DNA of 64,000 bases from Ptiloglossa arizonensis (lineage: Eukaryota; Arthropoda; Insecta; Hymenoptera; Colletidae): positions 1 to 64,000 of the forward strand of contig NW_027478594.1 in the NCBI RefSeq assembly GCF_051014685.1, read 5' to 3'. The position numbers and the translations under genes are program-made. The notes beneath the pieces are model-generated. The model did not search any database and was not told the origin of the DNA. It saw only the letters and a list, made by a program, of their open reading frames with translations. Shown one piece after another: positions 21,212 through 34,784 of this stretch (positions within the stretch are counted from its first letter, which is position 1; each line of letters begins with the position of its first letter).

Positions 21212-24096
21212 AGTTTGAAGTTAAGGAATGGTTGAGAAACCATCGAAATTTTCGCAAGTCTGATATTCGAAACCAATAACTACAATGGCCTAGGGGAAAA
21301 ATACACATACCGTAGTAATCGGGCGAGGTTTTACTTTCAGATGCAACAGGAATTTCTCGAGTTCGTCAATCCGTTCGCGAGATATGGGAGTTTGAAGTTA
21401 AGGAATGGTTGAGGAACCATCAAAATTTTCGCAAGTCTGATACTCGAAACCAATAAACACTATGGCCTAGGGCAAAAATACACATACCCTTGTAATCGGG
21501 CGAGTTTCTGCTTTCAGATGCAACAGGAATTTCTCGAGTTCCTCATTCCGTTCGCGAGATATGGGAGTTTGAAATTAAGGAATGGTTGAGAAACCATCAA
21601 AATTTTCGCAAGTCTGATCCTCGAAACCAATAACTACTATGACCTAGGGCAAAAATACACATACCGTTGTTATCGGGCGAGTTTCTACTTTCAGATGCAA
21701 CAGGAATTTCTCGAGTTCGACAATCCGTTCGCGAGATATGGGAGTTTGAAGTTAAGGAATGGTTGACGAACCATCAAAATTTTCGCAAGTCTGATACTCG
21801 AAACCAATAACCACTATGGCCTAGGGCAAAAATACAAATACCCTTGTAATCGGGCGTTTTTCTGCTTTCAGATGCAACAGGAACTTCTCGAGTTCCTCAT
21901 TCCGTTCGCGAGATATGGGAGTTTGAAATTAAGGAATGGTTGAGAAACCATCAAAATTTTCGCAAGTCTGATACTCGAAACCAATAGCTACTATGGCCTA
22001 GGGCAAAAATTTACATACCGTTGTTATCGGGCGAGTTTCTGCTTTCAGATGCAACAGGAATTTCTCGAGTTCGACAATCCGTTCGCGAGATATGGGAGTT
22101 TGAAGTTAAGGAATGGTTGAGGAACCATCAAAATTTTCGCAAGCCTGATACTCGAAACCAATAACTACTATGGCCTAGGGCAAAAATACACATACCGTTG
22201 TAATCGGACGAGTTTCTGCTTTCAGATGCAACAGGAATTTCTCGAGTTTGTCAATCCTTTCGCGAGATATGGGAGTTTGAAGTTAAGGAATGGTTGAGAA
22301 ACCATCAAAATTTTCGCAAGTCTGATACTCGAAACCAATAACTACTATGACCTAGGGCAAAAATACACATACCGTTGTTATCGGGCGAGTTTCTGCTTTC
22401 AGATGCAACAGGAATTTCTCGAGTTCGACAATCCGTTCGCGAGATATGGGAGTTTGAAGTTAAGGAATGGTTGAGGAACCATCAAAATTTTCGCAAGTCT
22501 GATACTCGAAACCAATAACTAGTATGGCCTAGGGCAAAAATACACATACCCTTGTAATCGGGCGAGTTTCTGCTTTCAGATGCAACAGGAATTTCTCGAG
22601 TTCCTCATTCCGTTCGCGAGATATGGGAGTTTGAAATTAAGGAATGGTTGAGAAACCATCAAAATTTTCGCAAGTCTGATACTCGAAACCAAAAACTACA
22701 ATGGCCTAGGGCAAAAATACACATGCCATTGTAATCGGGCGAGTTTCTGCTTTCAGATGCAACAGGAATTTCTCGAGTTTGTCAATCCTTTCGCGAGATA
22801 TGGGAGTTTGAAGTTAAGGAATGGTTGAGAAACCATCAAAATTTTCGCAAGTCTGATACTCGAAACCAATAACTACTATGACCTAGGGCAAAAATACACA
22901 TACCGTTGTTATCGGGCGAGTTTCTGCTTTCAGATGCAACAGGAATTTCTCGAGTTCGACAATCCGTTCGCGAGATATGGGAGTTTGAAGTTAAGGAATG
23001 GTTAAGAAACCATCAAAATCTTCGCATGTCTGATACTCGAAACCAATAACTACAATGGCCTAGGGCAAAAATACACATGCCATTGTAATCGGGCGAGTTT
23101 CTGCTTTCAGATGCAACAGGAATTTCTCGAGTTCCTCATTCCGTTCGCGAGATATGGGAGTCTGAAATTAAGGAATGGTTGAGAAACCATCAAAATTTTC
23201 GCAAGTCTGATACTCGAAACCAATAGCTACTATGGCCTAGGGCAAAAATTTACATACCGTTGTAATCGGACGAGTTTCTGCTTTCAGATGCAACAGGAAT
23301 TTCTCGAGTTCGTCAATTCGTTCGCGAGATATGGGAGTTTGAAGTTAAGGAATGGTTAAGAAACCATCAAAATTTTCGCAAGTCTGATACTCGAAACCAA
23401 TAACTACTATGGCCTAGGGCAAAAATACACATACCGTTGTAATCGGACGAGTTTCTGCTTTCAGATGCAACAGGAATTTCTCGAGTTCGTCATTCCGTTC
23501 GCGAGATATGGGAGGTTGAAGTTAAGGAATGGTTGAGAAACCATCAAAATTTTCGCAAGTCTGATATTCGAAACCAATAACTACAATGGCCTAGGGGAAA
23601 AATACACATATCGTAGTAATCGGGCGAGGTTCTACTTTTAGATGCAACAGGAATTTCTCGAGTTCGTCAATCCGTTCGCGAGATATGGGAGTTTGAAGTT
23701 AAGGAATGGTTGAGAAACCATCAAAATTTTCGCAAGTCTGATACTCGAAACCAATAACTACTATGGCCTAGGGCAAAAATACACATACCGTTGTAATCGG
23801 ACGAGATTCTGCTTTCAGATGCAACAGGAATTTCTCGAGTTCGTCAGCCGTTCGCGAGATATGGGAGGTTGAAGTTAAGGAATGGTTGAGAAACCATCAA
23901 AATTTTCGCAAGTCTGATATTCGAAACCAATAACTACAATGGCCTAGGGGAAAAATACACATATCGTACTAATCGGGCGAGGTTCTACATTCAGATGCAA
24001 CAGGAATTTCTCGAGTTCGTCAATCCGTTCGCGAGATATGGGAGTTTGAAGTTAAGGAATGGTTGAGAAACCATCAAAATTTTCGCAAGTCTGATA
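21183..24096. repeat. 16.5-monomer block, copy 2
   Basis: Second copy of 16759-19672. It is not directly adjacent to the first: 19673-21182 lies between. After 24096 the homology switches to other nearby templates at offsets 3,893 and 5,132, so the junction region 24.1-25.7 kb is assembled from several earlier pieces. Confidence 0.85.
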
Positions 24097-24419
24097 CTCG
24101 AAACCAATAACTACTATGGTATAGGGCAAAAATACACATACCGTTGTAATCGGACGAGTATCTGCTTTCAGATGCAACAGGAATTTCTCGAGTTCGTCAA
24201 TCCGTTCGCGAGATATGGGAGTTTGAAGTTAAGGAATGGTTGAGAAACCATCAAAATTTTCGCAAGTCTGATACTCGAAACCAATAACTACTATGGTATA
24301 GGGCAAAAATACACATACCGTTGTAATCGGACGAGTATCTGCTTTCAGATGCAACAGGAATTTCTCGAGTTCGTCAATCCGTTCGCGAGATATGGGAGTT
24401 TGAAGTTAAGGAATGGTTG

Positions 24420-25960
24420 AGGAACCATCAAAATTTTCGCAAGTCTGATACTCGAAACCAATAACTAGTATGGCCTAGGGCAAAAATACACATACCCTTG
24501 TAATCGGGCGAGTTTCTGCTTTCAGATGCAACAGGAATTTCTTGAGTTCCTCATTCCGTTCGCGAGATATGGGAGTTTGAAATTAAGGAATGGTTGAGAA
24601 ACCATCAAAATTTTCGCAAGTCTGATACTCGAAACCAATAACTACAATGGCCTAGGGCAAAAATACACATGCCATTGTAATCGGGCGAGTTTCTGCTTTC
24701 AGATGCAACAGGAATTTCTCGAGTTTGTCAATCCTTTCGCGAGATATGGGAGTTTGAAGTTAAGGAATGGTTGAGAAACCATCAAAATTTTCGCAAGTCT
24801 GATACTCGAAACCAATAACTACTATGACCTAGGGCAAAAATACACATACCGTTGTTATCGGGCGAGTTTCTGCTTTCAGATGCAACAGGAATTTCTCGAG
24901 TTCGACAATCCGTTCGCGAGATATGGGAGTTTGAAGTTAAGGAATGGTTGAGGAACCATCAAAATTTTCGCAAGTCTGATACTCGAAACCAATAACTAGT
25001 ATGGCCTAGGGCAAAAATACACATACCGCTGTAATCGGACGAGTTTCTGCTTTCAGATGCAACAGGAATTTCTCGAGTTCGTCAATCCGTTCGCGAGATA
25101 TGGGAGGTTGAAGTTAAGGAATGGTTGAGAAACCATCAAAATTTTCGCAAGTCTGATATTCGAAACCAATAACTACAATGGCCTAGGGGAAAAATTCACA
25201 TATCGTAGTTACCGGGCGAGGTTCTACTTTTTGATGCAACAGGAATTTCTCGAGTTCGTCAATCCGTTCGCGAGATATGGGAGTTTGAAGTTGAGGAATG
25301 GTTGAGAAACCATCAGAATTTTCGCAAGTCTGATACTCGATACCAATAACTACTATTGCCTACGGCAAAAATACACATACCGTTGTAATCGGGCGAGTTT
25401 CTGCTTTCAGATGCAACAGGAAAATCTCGAGTTCGTCTATCCGTTCGCGAGATATGGGAGTCTGAAGTTAAGCAATGGTTCAGAAACCATCAAAATTTTC
25501 GCAAGTCTGATACTCGAAACCAATAACTACTATGGTATAGGGCAAAAATACACATACCGTTGTAATCGGACGAGTATCTGCTTTCAGATGCAACAGGAAT
25601 TTCTCGAGTTCGTCAATCCGTTCGCGAGATATGGGAGTTTGAAGTTAAGGAATGGTTGAGAAACCATCAAAATTTTCGCAAGTCTGATATTCGATACCAA
25701 TAACTACAATGGCCTAGGGGAAAAATACACATACCGTAGTAATCGGGCGAGGTTTTACTTTCAGATGCAACAGGAATTTCTCGAGTTCGACAATCCGTTC
25801 GCGAGATATGGGAGTTTGAAGTTAAGGAATGGTTGAGGAACCATCAAAATTTTCGCAAGTCTGATACTCGAAACCAATAACCACTATGGCCTAGGGCAAA
25901 AATACACATACCCTTGTAATCGAGCGAGTTTCTGCATTCAGATGCAACAGGAATTTCTCG
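24420..25960. repeat. 10-monomer unit, copy 1 (copy 2 at 26190-27730)
   Basis: GAATTTCTTGAG, ACATACCGCTG, AATTCACATATCG, GTAGTTACCGGG, TTGCCTACGG, TAAGCAATGG, GGTATAGGG and CCCTTGTAATCGAGCG recur exactly 1,770 bp (10 x 177) later. One internal monomer differs: CCATTG type near 24640 but GACC/TTATCGGG type near 26410, suggesting replacement by conversion. Between the copies is a short linker (about 25960-26190). Confidence 0.8.
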
Positions 25961-28124
25961 AGTTATTCATTCCGTTCGCTAGATATGGGAGTTTGAAGTT
26001 AAGGAATGGTTGAGAAACCATCAAAATTTTCGCAAGTCTGATATTCGATACCAATAACTACAATGGCCTAGGGGAAAAATACACATAGCGTAGTAATCGG
26101 GCGAGGTTTTACTTTCAGATGCAACAGGAATTTCTCGAGTTCGACAATCCGTTCGCGAGATATGGGAGTTTGAAGTTAAGGAATGGTTGAGGAACCATCA
26201 AAATTTTCGCAAGTCTGATACTCGAAACCAATAACTAGTATGGCCTAGGGCAAAAATACACATACCCTTGTAATCGGGCGAGTTTCTGCTTTCAGATGCA
26301 ACAGGAATTTCTTGAGTTCCTCATTCCGTTCGCGAGATATGGGAGTTTGAAATTAAGGAATGGTTGAGAAACCATCAAAATTTTCGCAAGTCTGATACTC
26401 GAAACCAATAACTACTATGACCTAGGGCAAAAATACACATACCGTTGTTATCGGGCGAGTTTCTGCTTTCAGATGCAACAGGAATTTCTCGAGTTCGACA
26501 TTCCGTTCGCGAGATATGGGAGTTTGAAGTTAAGGAATGGTTGAGAAACCATCAAAATTTTCGCAAGTCTGATACTCGAAACCAATAACTACTATGACCT
26601 AGGGCAAAAATACACATACCGTTGTTATCGGGCGAGTTTCTGCTTTCAGATGCAACAGGAATTTCTCGAGTTCGACAATCCGTTCGCGAGATATGGGAGT
26701 TTGAAGTTAAGGAATGGTTGAGGAACCATCAAAATTTTCGCAAGTCTGATACTCGAAACCAATAACTAGTATGGCCTAGGGCAAAAATACACATACCGCT
26801 GTAATCGGACGAGTTTCTGCTTTCAGATGCAACAGGAATTTCTCGAGTTCGTCAATCCGTTCGCGAGATATGGGAGGTTGAAGTTAAGGAATGGTTGAGA
26901 AACCATCAAAATTTTCGCAAGTCTGATATTCGAAACCAATAACTACAATGGCCTAGGGGAAAAATTCACATATCGTAGTTACCGGGCGAGGTTCTACTTT
27001 TTGATTCAACAGGAATTTCTCGAGTTCGTCAATCCGTTCGCGAGATATGGGAGTTTGAAGTTGAGGAATGGTTGAGAAACCATCAGAATTTTCGCAAGTC
27101 TGATACTCGATACCAATAACTACTATTGCCTACGGCAAAAATACACATACCGTTGTAATCGGGCAAGTTTCTGCTTTCAGATGCAACAGGAAAATCTCGA
27201 GTTCGTCTATCCGTTCGCGAGATATGGGAGTCTGAAGTTAAGCAATGGTTGAGAAACCATCAAAATTTTCGCAAGTCTGATACTCGAAACCAATAACTAC
27301 TATGGTATAGGGCAAAAATACACATACCGTTGTAATCGGACGAGTATCTGCTTTCAGATGCAACAGGAATTTCTCGAGTTCGTCAATCCGTTCGCGAGAT
27401 ATGGGAGTTTGAAGTTAAGGAATGGTTGAGAAACCATCAAAATTTTCGCAAGTCTGATATTCGATACCAATAACTACAATGGCCTAGGGGAAAAATACAC
27501 ATACCGTAGTAATCGGGCGAGGTTTTACTTTCAGATGCAACAGGAATTTCTCGAGTTCGACAATCCGTTCGCGAGATATGGGAGTTTGAAGTTAAGGAAT
27601 GGTTGAGGAACCATCAAAATTTTCGCAAGTCTGATACTCGAAACCAATAACCACTATGGCCTAGGGCAAAAATACACATACCCTTGTAATCGAGCGAGTT
27701 TCTGCTTTCAGATGCAACAGGAATTTCTCGAGTTCGTCAATCCGTTCGCGAGATATGGGAGGTTGAATTTAAGGAATGTTTGAGAAACCATCAAAATTTT
27801 CGCAAGTCTGTATTCGAAACCAATAACTACAATGGCCTAGGGGAAAAATACACATATCGTAGTAATCGGGCGAGGTTCTACTTTCAGATGCAACAGGAAT
27901 TTCTCGAGTTCGTCAATCCGTTCGCGAGATATGGGAGTTTGAAGTTAAGGAATGGTTGAGGAACCATCAAAATTTTCGCAAGTCTGATACTCGAAACCAA
28001 TAACCACTATGGCCTAGGGCAAAAATACACATACCCTTGCAATCGGGCGAGTTTCTGCTTTCAGATGCAACAGGAATTTCTCGAGTTCCTCATTCCGTTC
28101 GCGAGATATGGGAGTCTGAAATTA

Positions 28125-30071
28125 AGGAATTGTTGAGAAACCATCAAAATTTTCGCAAGTCTGATACTCGAAACAAATAGCTACTATGGCCTAGGGCAAA
28201 AACTTACATACCGTTGTAATCGGACGAGTTTCTGCTTTCAGATGCAACAGGAATTTCTCGAGTTCGTCAATTCGTTCGCGAGATATGGGAGTTTGAAGTT
28301 AAGGAATGGTTAAGAAACCATCAAAATCTTCGCATGTCTGATACTCGAAACCAATAACTACAATGGCCTAGGGCAAAAATACACATGCCATTGTAATCGG
28401 GCGAGTTTCTGCTTTCAGATGCAACAGGAATTTCTCGAGTTTGTCAATCCTTTCGCGAGATATGGGAGTTTGAAGTTAAGGAATGGTTGAGAAACCATCA
28501 AAATTTTCGCAAGTCTGATACTCGAAACCAATAACTACTATGACCTAGGGCAAAAATACACATACCGTTGTTATCGGGCGAGTTTCTGCTTTCAGATGCA
28601 ACAGGAATTTCTCGAGTTCGACAATCCGTTCGCGAGATATGGGAGTTTGAAGTTAAGGAATGGTTGAGGAACCATCAAAATTTTCGCAAGTCTGATACTC
28701 GAAACCAATAACTACTATGGCCTAGGGCAAAAATACACATACCGTTGTAATCGGACGAGTTTCTGCTTTCAGATGCAACAGGAATTTCTCGAGTTCGTCA
28801 TTCCGTTCGCGAGATATGGGAGGTTGAAGTTAAGGAATGGTTGAGAAACCATCAAAATTTTCGCAAGTCTGATATTCGAAACCATTAACTACAATGGCCT
28901 AGGGGAAAAATACACATACCGTAGTAATCGGGCGAGTTTCTACTTTCAGATGCAACAGGAATTTCTCGAGTTCGTCAATCCGTTCGCGAGATATGGGAGT
29001 TTGAAGTTAAGTAATGGTTGAGAAACCATCAAAATTTTCGCAAGTCTGATATTCGAAACCAATAACTACAATGGCCTAGGGGAAAAATACACATACCGTA
29101 GTAATCGGGCGAGTTTCTACTTTCAGATGCAACAGGAAATTCTCGAGTTCGTCAATCCGTTCGCGAGATATGGGAGTTTGAAGTTAAGGAATGGTTGAGA
29201 AACCATCAAAATTTTCGCAAGACTGATATTCGAAACCAATAACTACAATGGCCTAGGGGAAAAGTACACATATCGTACTAATCGGGCGAGGTTCTACTTT
29301 CAGATGCAACAGGAATTTCTCGAGTTCGTCAATCCGTTCGCGAGATATGGGTGTTTGAAGTTGAGGAATGCTTGAGAAACCATCAGAATTTTCGCAAGTC
29401 TGATACTCGATACCAATAACTACTATTGCCTACGGCAAAAATACACATACCGTTGTAATCGGGCGAGTTTCTGCTTTCAGATGCAACAGGAAAATCTCGA
29501 GTTCGTCTATCCGTTCGCGAGATATGGGAGTCTGAAGTTAAGCAATGGTTGAGAAAACATCAAAATTTTCGCAAGTCTGATACTCGAAACCAATAACTAC
29601 TATGGTATAGGGCAAAAATACACATACCGTTGTAATCGGACGAGTATCTGCTTTCAGATGCAACAGGAATTTCTCGAGTTCGTCAATCCGTTCGCGAGAT
29701 ATGGGAGTTTGAAGTTAAGGAATGGTTGAGAAACCATCAAAATTTTCGCAAGTCTGATATTCGAAACCAATAACTACAATGGCCTAGGGGAAAAATACAC
29801 ATACCGTAGTAATCGGGCGAGGTTTTACTTTCAGATGCAACAGGAATTTCTCGAGTTCGTCAATCCGTTCGCGAGATATGGGAGTTTGAAGTTAAGGAAT
29901 GGTTGAGGAACCATCAAAATTTTCGCAAGTCTGATACTCGAAACCAATAACCACTATGGCCTAGGGCAAAAATACACATACCCTTGTAATCGAGCGAGTT
30001 TCTGCTTTCAGATGCAACAGGAATTTCTCGAGTTAGTCATTCCGTTCGCTAGATATGGGAGTTTGAAATTA
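28125..30071. repeat. 11-monomer higher-order repeat, copy 1 (1,947 bp)
   Basis: Eleven distinguishable monomers in order: ATAGCTAC/AACTTAC type; TAAGAAACC with CCATTG; GACC with TTATCGGG; GAGGAACC with GTCATTCCG; two TAGTAATCGGGCGAGTTTCTAC units; CGTACTAATCGGG with GGGTGTTTG; GCTTGAG with TTGCCTACGG; GGTATAGGG; GGTTTTACTTTC; and CCACTATGG with CCCTTG. The next copy begins exactly 11 x 177 bp later. Private changes include AATTGTTGAG near 28130, TAAGTAATGG near 29011 and GGAAATTCTCGAG near 29136. Confidence 0.9.
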
Positions 30072-32018
30072 AGGAATGGTTGAGAAACCATCAAAATTTT
30101 CGCAAGTCTGATACTCGAAACCAATAGCTACTATGGCCTAGGGCAAAAATTTACATACCGTTGTAATCGGACGAGTTTCTGCTTTCAGATGCAACAGGAA
30201 TTTCTCGAGTTCGTCAATTCGTTCGCGAGATATGGGAGTTTGAAGTTAAGGAATGGTTAAGAAACCATCAAAATCTTCGCATGTCTGATACTCGAAACCA
30301 ATAACTACAATGGCCTAGGGCAAAAATACACATGCCATTGTAATCGGGCGAGTTTCTGCTTTCAGATGCAACAGGAATTTCTCGAGTTTGTCAATCCTTT
30401 CGCGAGATATGGGAGTTTGAAGTTAAGGAATGGTTGAGAAACCATCAAAATTTTCGCAAGTCTGATACTCGAAACCAATAACTACTATGACCTAGGGCAA
30501 AAATACACATACCGTTGTTATCGGGCGAGTTTCTGCTTTCAGATGCAACAGGAATTTCTCGAGTTCGACAATCCGTTCGCGAGATATGGGAGTTTGAAGT
30601 TAAGGAATGGTTGAGAAACCATCAAAATTTTCGCAAGTCTGATACTCGAAACCAATAACTACTATGACCTAGGGCAAAAATACACATACCGTTGTTATCG
30701 GGCGAGTTTCTGCTTTCAGATGCAACAGGAATTTCTCGAGTTCGACAATCCGTTCGCGAGATATGGGAGTTTGAAGTTAAGGAATGGTTGAGGAACCATC
30801 AAAATTTTCGCAAGTCTGATACTCGAAACCAATAACTACTATGGCCTAGGGCAAAAATACACATACCGTTGTAATCGGACGAGTTTCTGCTTTCAGATGC
30901 AACAGGAATTTCTCGAGTTCGTCATTCCGTTCGCGAGATATGGGAGGTTGAAGTTAAGGAATGGTTGAGAAACCATCAAAATTTTCGCAAGTCTGATATT
31001 CGAAACCAATAACTACAATGGCCTAGGGGAAAAATACACATACCGTAGTAATCGGGCGAGTTTCTACTTTCAGATGCAACAGGAATTTCTCGAGTTCGTC
31101 AATCCGTTCGCGAGATATGGGAGTTTGAAGTTAAGGAATGGTTGAGAAACCATCAAAATTTTCGCAAGTCTGATATTCGAAACCAATAACTACAATGACC
31201 TAGGGGAAAAATACACATATCGTACTAATCGGGCGAGGTTCTACTTTCAGATGCAACAGGAATTTCTCGAGTTCGTCAATCCGTTCGCGAGATATGGGTG
31301 TTTGAAGTTGAGGAATGCTTGAGAAACCACCAGAATTTTCGCAAGTCTGATACTCGATACCAATAACTACTATTGCCTACGGCAAAAATACACATACCGT
31401 TGTAATCGGGCGAGTTTCTGCTTTCAGATGCAACAGGAAAATCTCGAGTTCGTCTATCCGTTCGCGAGATATGGGAGTCTGAAGTTAAGCAATGGTTGAG
31501 AAAACATCAAAATTTTCGCAAGTCTGATACTCGAAACCAATAACTACTATGGTATAGGGCAAAAATACACATACCGTTGTAATCGGACGAGTATCTGCTT
31601 TCAGATGCAACAGGAATTTCTCGAGTTCGTCAATCCGTTCGCGAGATATGGGAGTTTGAAGTTAAGGAATGGTTGAGAAACCATCAAAATTTTCGCAAGT
31701 CTGATATTCGAAACCAATAACTACAATGGCCTAGGGGAAAAATACACATACCGTAGTAATCGGGCGAGGTTTTACTTTCAGATGCAACAGGAATTTCTCG
31801 AGTTCGTCAATCCGTTCGCGAGATATGGGAGTTTGAAGTTAAGGAATGGTTGAGGAACCATCAAAATTTTCGCAAGTCTGATACTCGAAACCAATAACCA
31901 CTATGGCCTAGGGCAAAAATACACATACCCTTGTAATCGAGCGAGTTTCTGCTTTCAGATGCAACAGGAATTTCTCGAGTTAGTCATTCCGTTCGCTAGA
32001 TATGGGAGTTTGAAATTA
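30072..32018. repeat. 11-monomer higher-order repeat, copy 2 (rearranged inside)
   Basis: Same 1,947-bp length as copies 1 and 3, but monomer order differs in the middle. The GACC/TTATCGGG monomer is present twice (30426 and 30603) and the TAGTAATCGGGCGAGTTTCTAC monomer only once (30957) instead of twice. From 31134 on, the order is again that of copy 1. Total monomer count is unchanged at eleven. Confidence 0.9.
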
Positions 32019-33965
32019 AGGAATGGTTGAGAAACCATCAAAATTTTCGCAAGTCTGATACTCGAAACCAATAGCTACTATGGCCTAGGGCAAAAATTTA
32101 CATACCGTTGTAATCGGACGAGTTTCTGCTTTCAGATGCAACAGGAATTTCTCGAGTTCGTCAATTCGTTCGCGAGATATGGGAGTTTGAAGTTAAGGAA
32201 TGGTTAAGAAACCATCAAAATCTTCGCATGTCTGATACTCGAAACCAATAACTACAATGGCCTAGGGCAAAAATACACATGCCATTGTAATCGGGCGAGT
32301 TTCTGCTTTCAGATGCAACAGGAATTTCTCGAGTTTGTCAATCCTTTCGCGAGATATGGGAGTTTGAAGTTAAGGAATGGTTGAGAAACCATCAAAATTT
32401 TCGCAAGTCTGATACTCGAAACCAATAACTACTATGACCTAGGGCAAAAATACACATACCGTTGTTATCGGGCGAGTATCTGCTTTCAGATGCAACAGGA
32501 ATTTCTCGAGTTCGACAATCCGTTCGCGAGATATGGGAGTTTGAAGTTAAGGAATGGTTGAGGAACCATCAAAATTTTCGCAAGTCTGATACTCGAAACC
32601 AATAACTACTATGGCCTAGGGCAAAAATACACATACCGTTGTAATCGGACGAGTTTCTGCTTTCAGATGCAACAGGAATTTCTCGAGTTCGTCATTCCGT
32701 TCGCGAGATATGGGAGGTTGAAGTTAAGGAATGGTTGAGAAACCATCAAAATTTTCGCAAGTCTGATATTCGAAACCAATAACTACAATGGCCTAGGGGA
32801 AAAATACACATACCGTAGTAATCGGGCGAGTTTCTACTTTCAGATGCAACAGGAATTTCTCGAGTTCGTCAATCCGTTCGCGAGATATGGGAGTTTGAAG
32901 TTAAGGAATGGTTGAGAAACCATCAAAATTTTCGCAAGTCTGATATTCGAAACCAATAACTACAATGGCCTAGGGGAAAAATACACATACCGTAGTAATC
33001 GGGCGAGTTTCTACTTTCAGATGCAACAGGAATTTCTCGAGTTCGTCAATCCGTTCGCGAGATATGGGAGTTTGAAGTTAAGGAATGGTTGAGAAACCAT
33101 CAAAATTTTCGCAAGTCTGATATTCGAAACCAATAACTACAATGGCCTAGGGGAAAAATACACATATCGTACTAATCGGGCGAGGTTCTACTTTCAGATG
33201 CAACAGGAATTTCTCGAGTTCGTCAATCCGTTCGCGAGATATGGGTGTTTGAAGTTGAGGAATGCTTGAGAAACCACCAGAATTTTCGCAAGTCTGATAC
33301 TCGATACCAATAACTACTATTGCCTACGGCAAAAATACACATACCGTTGTAATCGGGCGAGTTTCTGCTTTCAGATGCAACAGGAAAATCTCGAGTTCGT
33401 CTATCCGTTCGCGAGATATGGGAGTCTGAAGTTAAGCAATGGTTGAGAAAACATCAAAATTTTCGCAAGTCTGATACTCGAAACCAATAACTACTATGGT
33501 ATAGGGCAAAAATACACATACCGTTGTAATCGGACGAGTATCTGCTTTCAGATGCAACAGTAATTTCTCGAGTTCGTCAATCCGTTCGCGAGATATGGGA
33601 GTTTGAAGTTAAGGAATGGTTGAGAAACCATCAAAATTTTCGCAAGTCTGATATTCGAAACCAATAACTACAATGGCCTAGGGGAAAAATACACATACCG
33701 CAGTAATCGGGCGAGGTTTTACTTTCAGATGCAACAGGAATTTCTCGAGTTCGTCAATCCGTTCGCGAGATATGGGAGTTTGAAGTTAAGGAATGGTTGA
33801 GGAACCATCAAAATTTTCGCAAGTCTGATACTCGAAACCAATAACCACTATGGCCTAGGGCAAAAATACACATACCCTTGTAATCGAGCGAGTTTCTGCT
33901 TTCAGATGCAACAGGAATTTCTCGAGTTAGTCATTCCGTTCGCTAGATATGGGAGTTTGAAATTA
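32019..33965. repeat. 11-monomer higher-order repeat, copy 3
   Basis: Monomer order follows copy 1: a single GACC unit at 32373 and two TAGTAATCGGGCGAGTTTCTAC units at 32727 and 32904. Point changes private to this copy include GAGTATCTGC at about 32476, CAACAGTAATTTC at about 33560 and CCGCAGTAATCGGG at about 33700. It shares CCACCAG after the GCTTGAG unit with copy 2 but not with copy 1, so copies 2 and 3 are closest in that part. Confidence 0.9.
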
Positions 33966-34540
33966 AGGAATGGTTGAGAAACCATCAAAATTTTCGCAAG
34001 TCTGATACTCGAAACCAATACCTACTATGGCCTAGGGCAAAAATTTACATACCGTTGTAATCGGTCGAGTTTCTGCTTTCAGATGCAACAGGAATTTCTC
34101 GAGTTCGTCAATTCGTTCGCGAGATATGGGAGTTTGAAGTTAAGGAATGGTTAAGAAACCATCAAAATCTTCGCATGTCTGATACTCGAAACCAATAACT
34201 ACAATGGCCTAGGGCAAAAATACACATGCCATTGTAATCGGGCGAGTTTCTGCTTTCAGATGCAACAGGAATTTCTCGAGTTTGTCAATCCTTTCGCGAG
34301 ATATGGGAGTTTGAAGTTAAGGAATGGTTGAGAAACCATCAAAATTTTCGCAAGTCTGATACTCGAAACCAATAACTACTATGACCTAGGGCAAAAATAC
34401 ACATACCGTTGTTATCGGGCGAGTTTCTGCTTTCAGATGCAACAGGAATTTCTCGAGTTCGACAATCCGTTCGCGAGATATGGGAGTTTGAAGTTAAGGA
34501 ATGGTTGAGGAACCACCAAATTTTCGCAAGCCTGACACTC
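33966..34540. repeat. 11-monomer higher-order repeat, partial copy 4
   Basis: The first three monomers of the 11-mer are present (ATACCTAC/AAATTTAC, then CCATTG, then GACC), followed by a GAGGAACC unit with a one-base deletion (AACCACCAAATTTTC at about 34513). Homology to the 11-mer then fades and the array passes into the 34.8-38 kb block family. The deletion moves the reading phase and creates the 91-codon stop-free stretch at 34409-34684; it is not a gene. Confidence 0.8.
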
Positions 34541-34784
34541 GAAACCAATAACTACTATGGCCTAGGGCAAAAATACACATACCGTTGTAATCGGACGAGT
34601 TTCTGCTTTCAGATGCAACAGGAATTTCTCGAGTTCGTCAATCCGTTCGCGAGATATGGGAGGTTGAATTTAAGGAATGGTTGAGAAACCATCAAAATTT
34701 TCGCAAGTCTGATATTCGAAACCAATAACTACAATGGCCTAGGGGAAAAATACACATATCGTAGTAATCGGGCGAGGTTCTACT

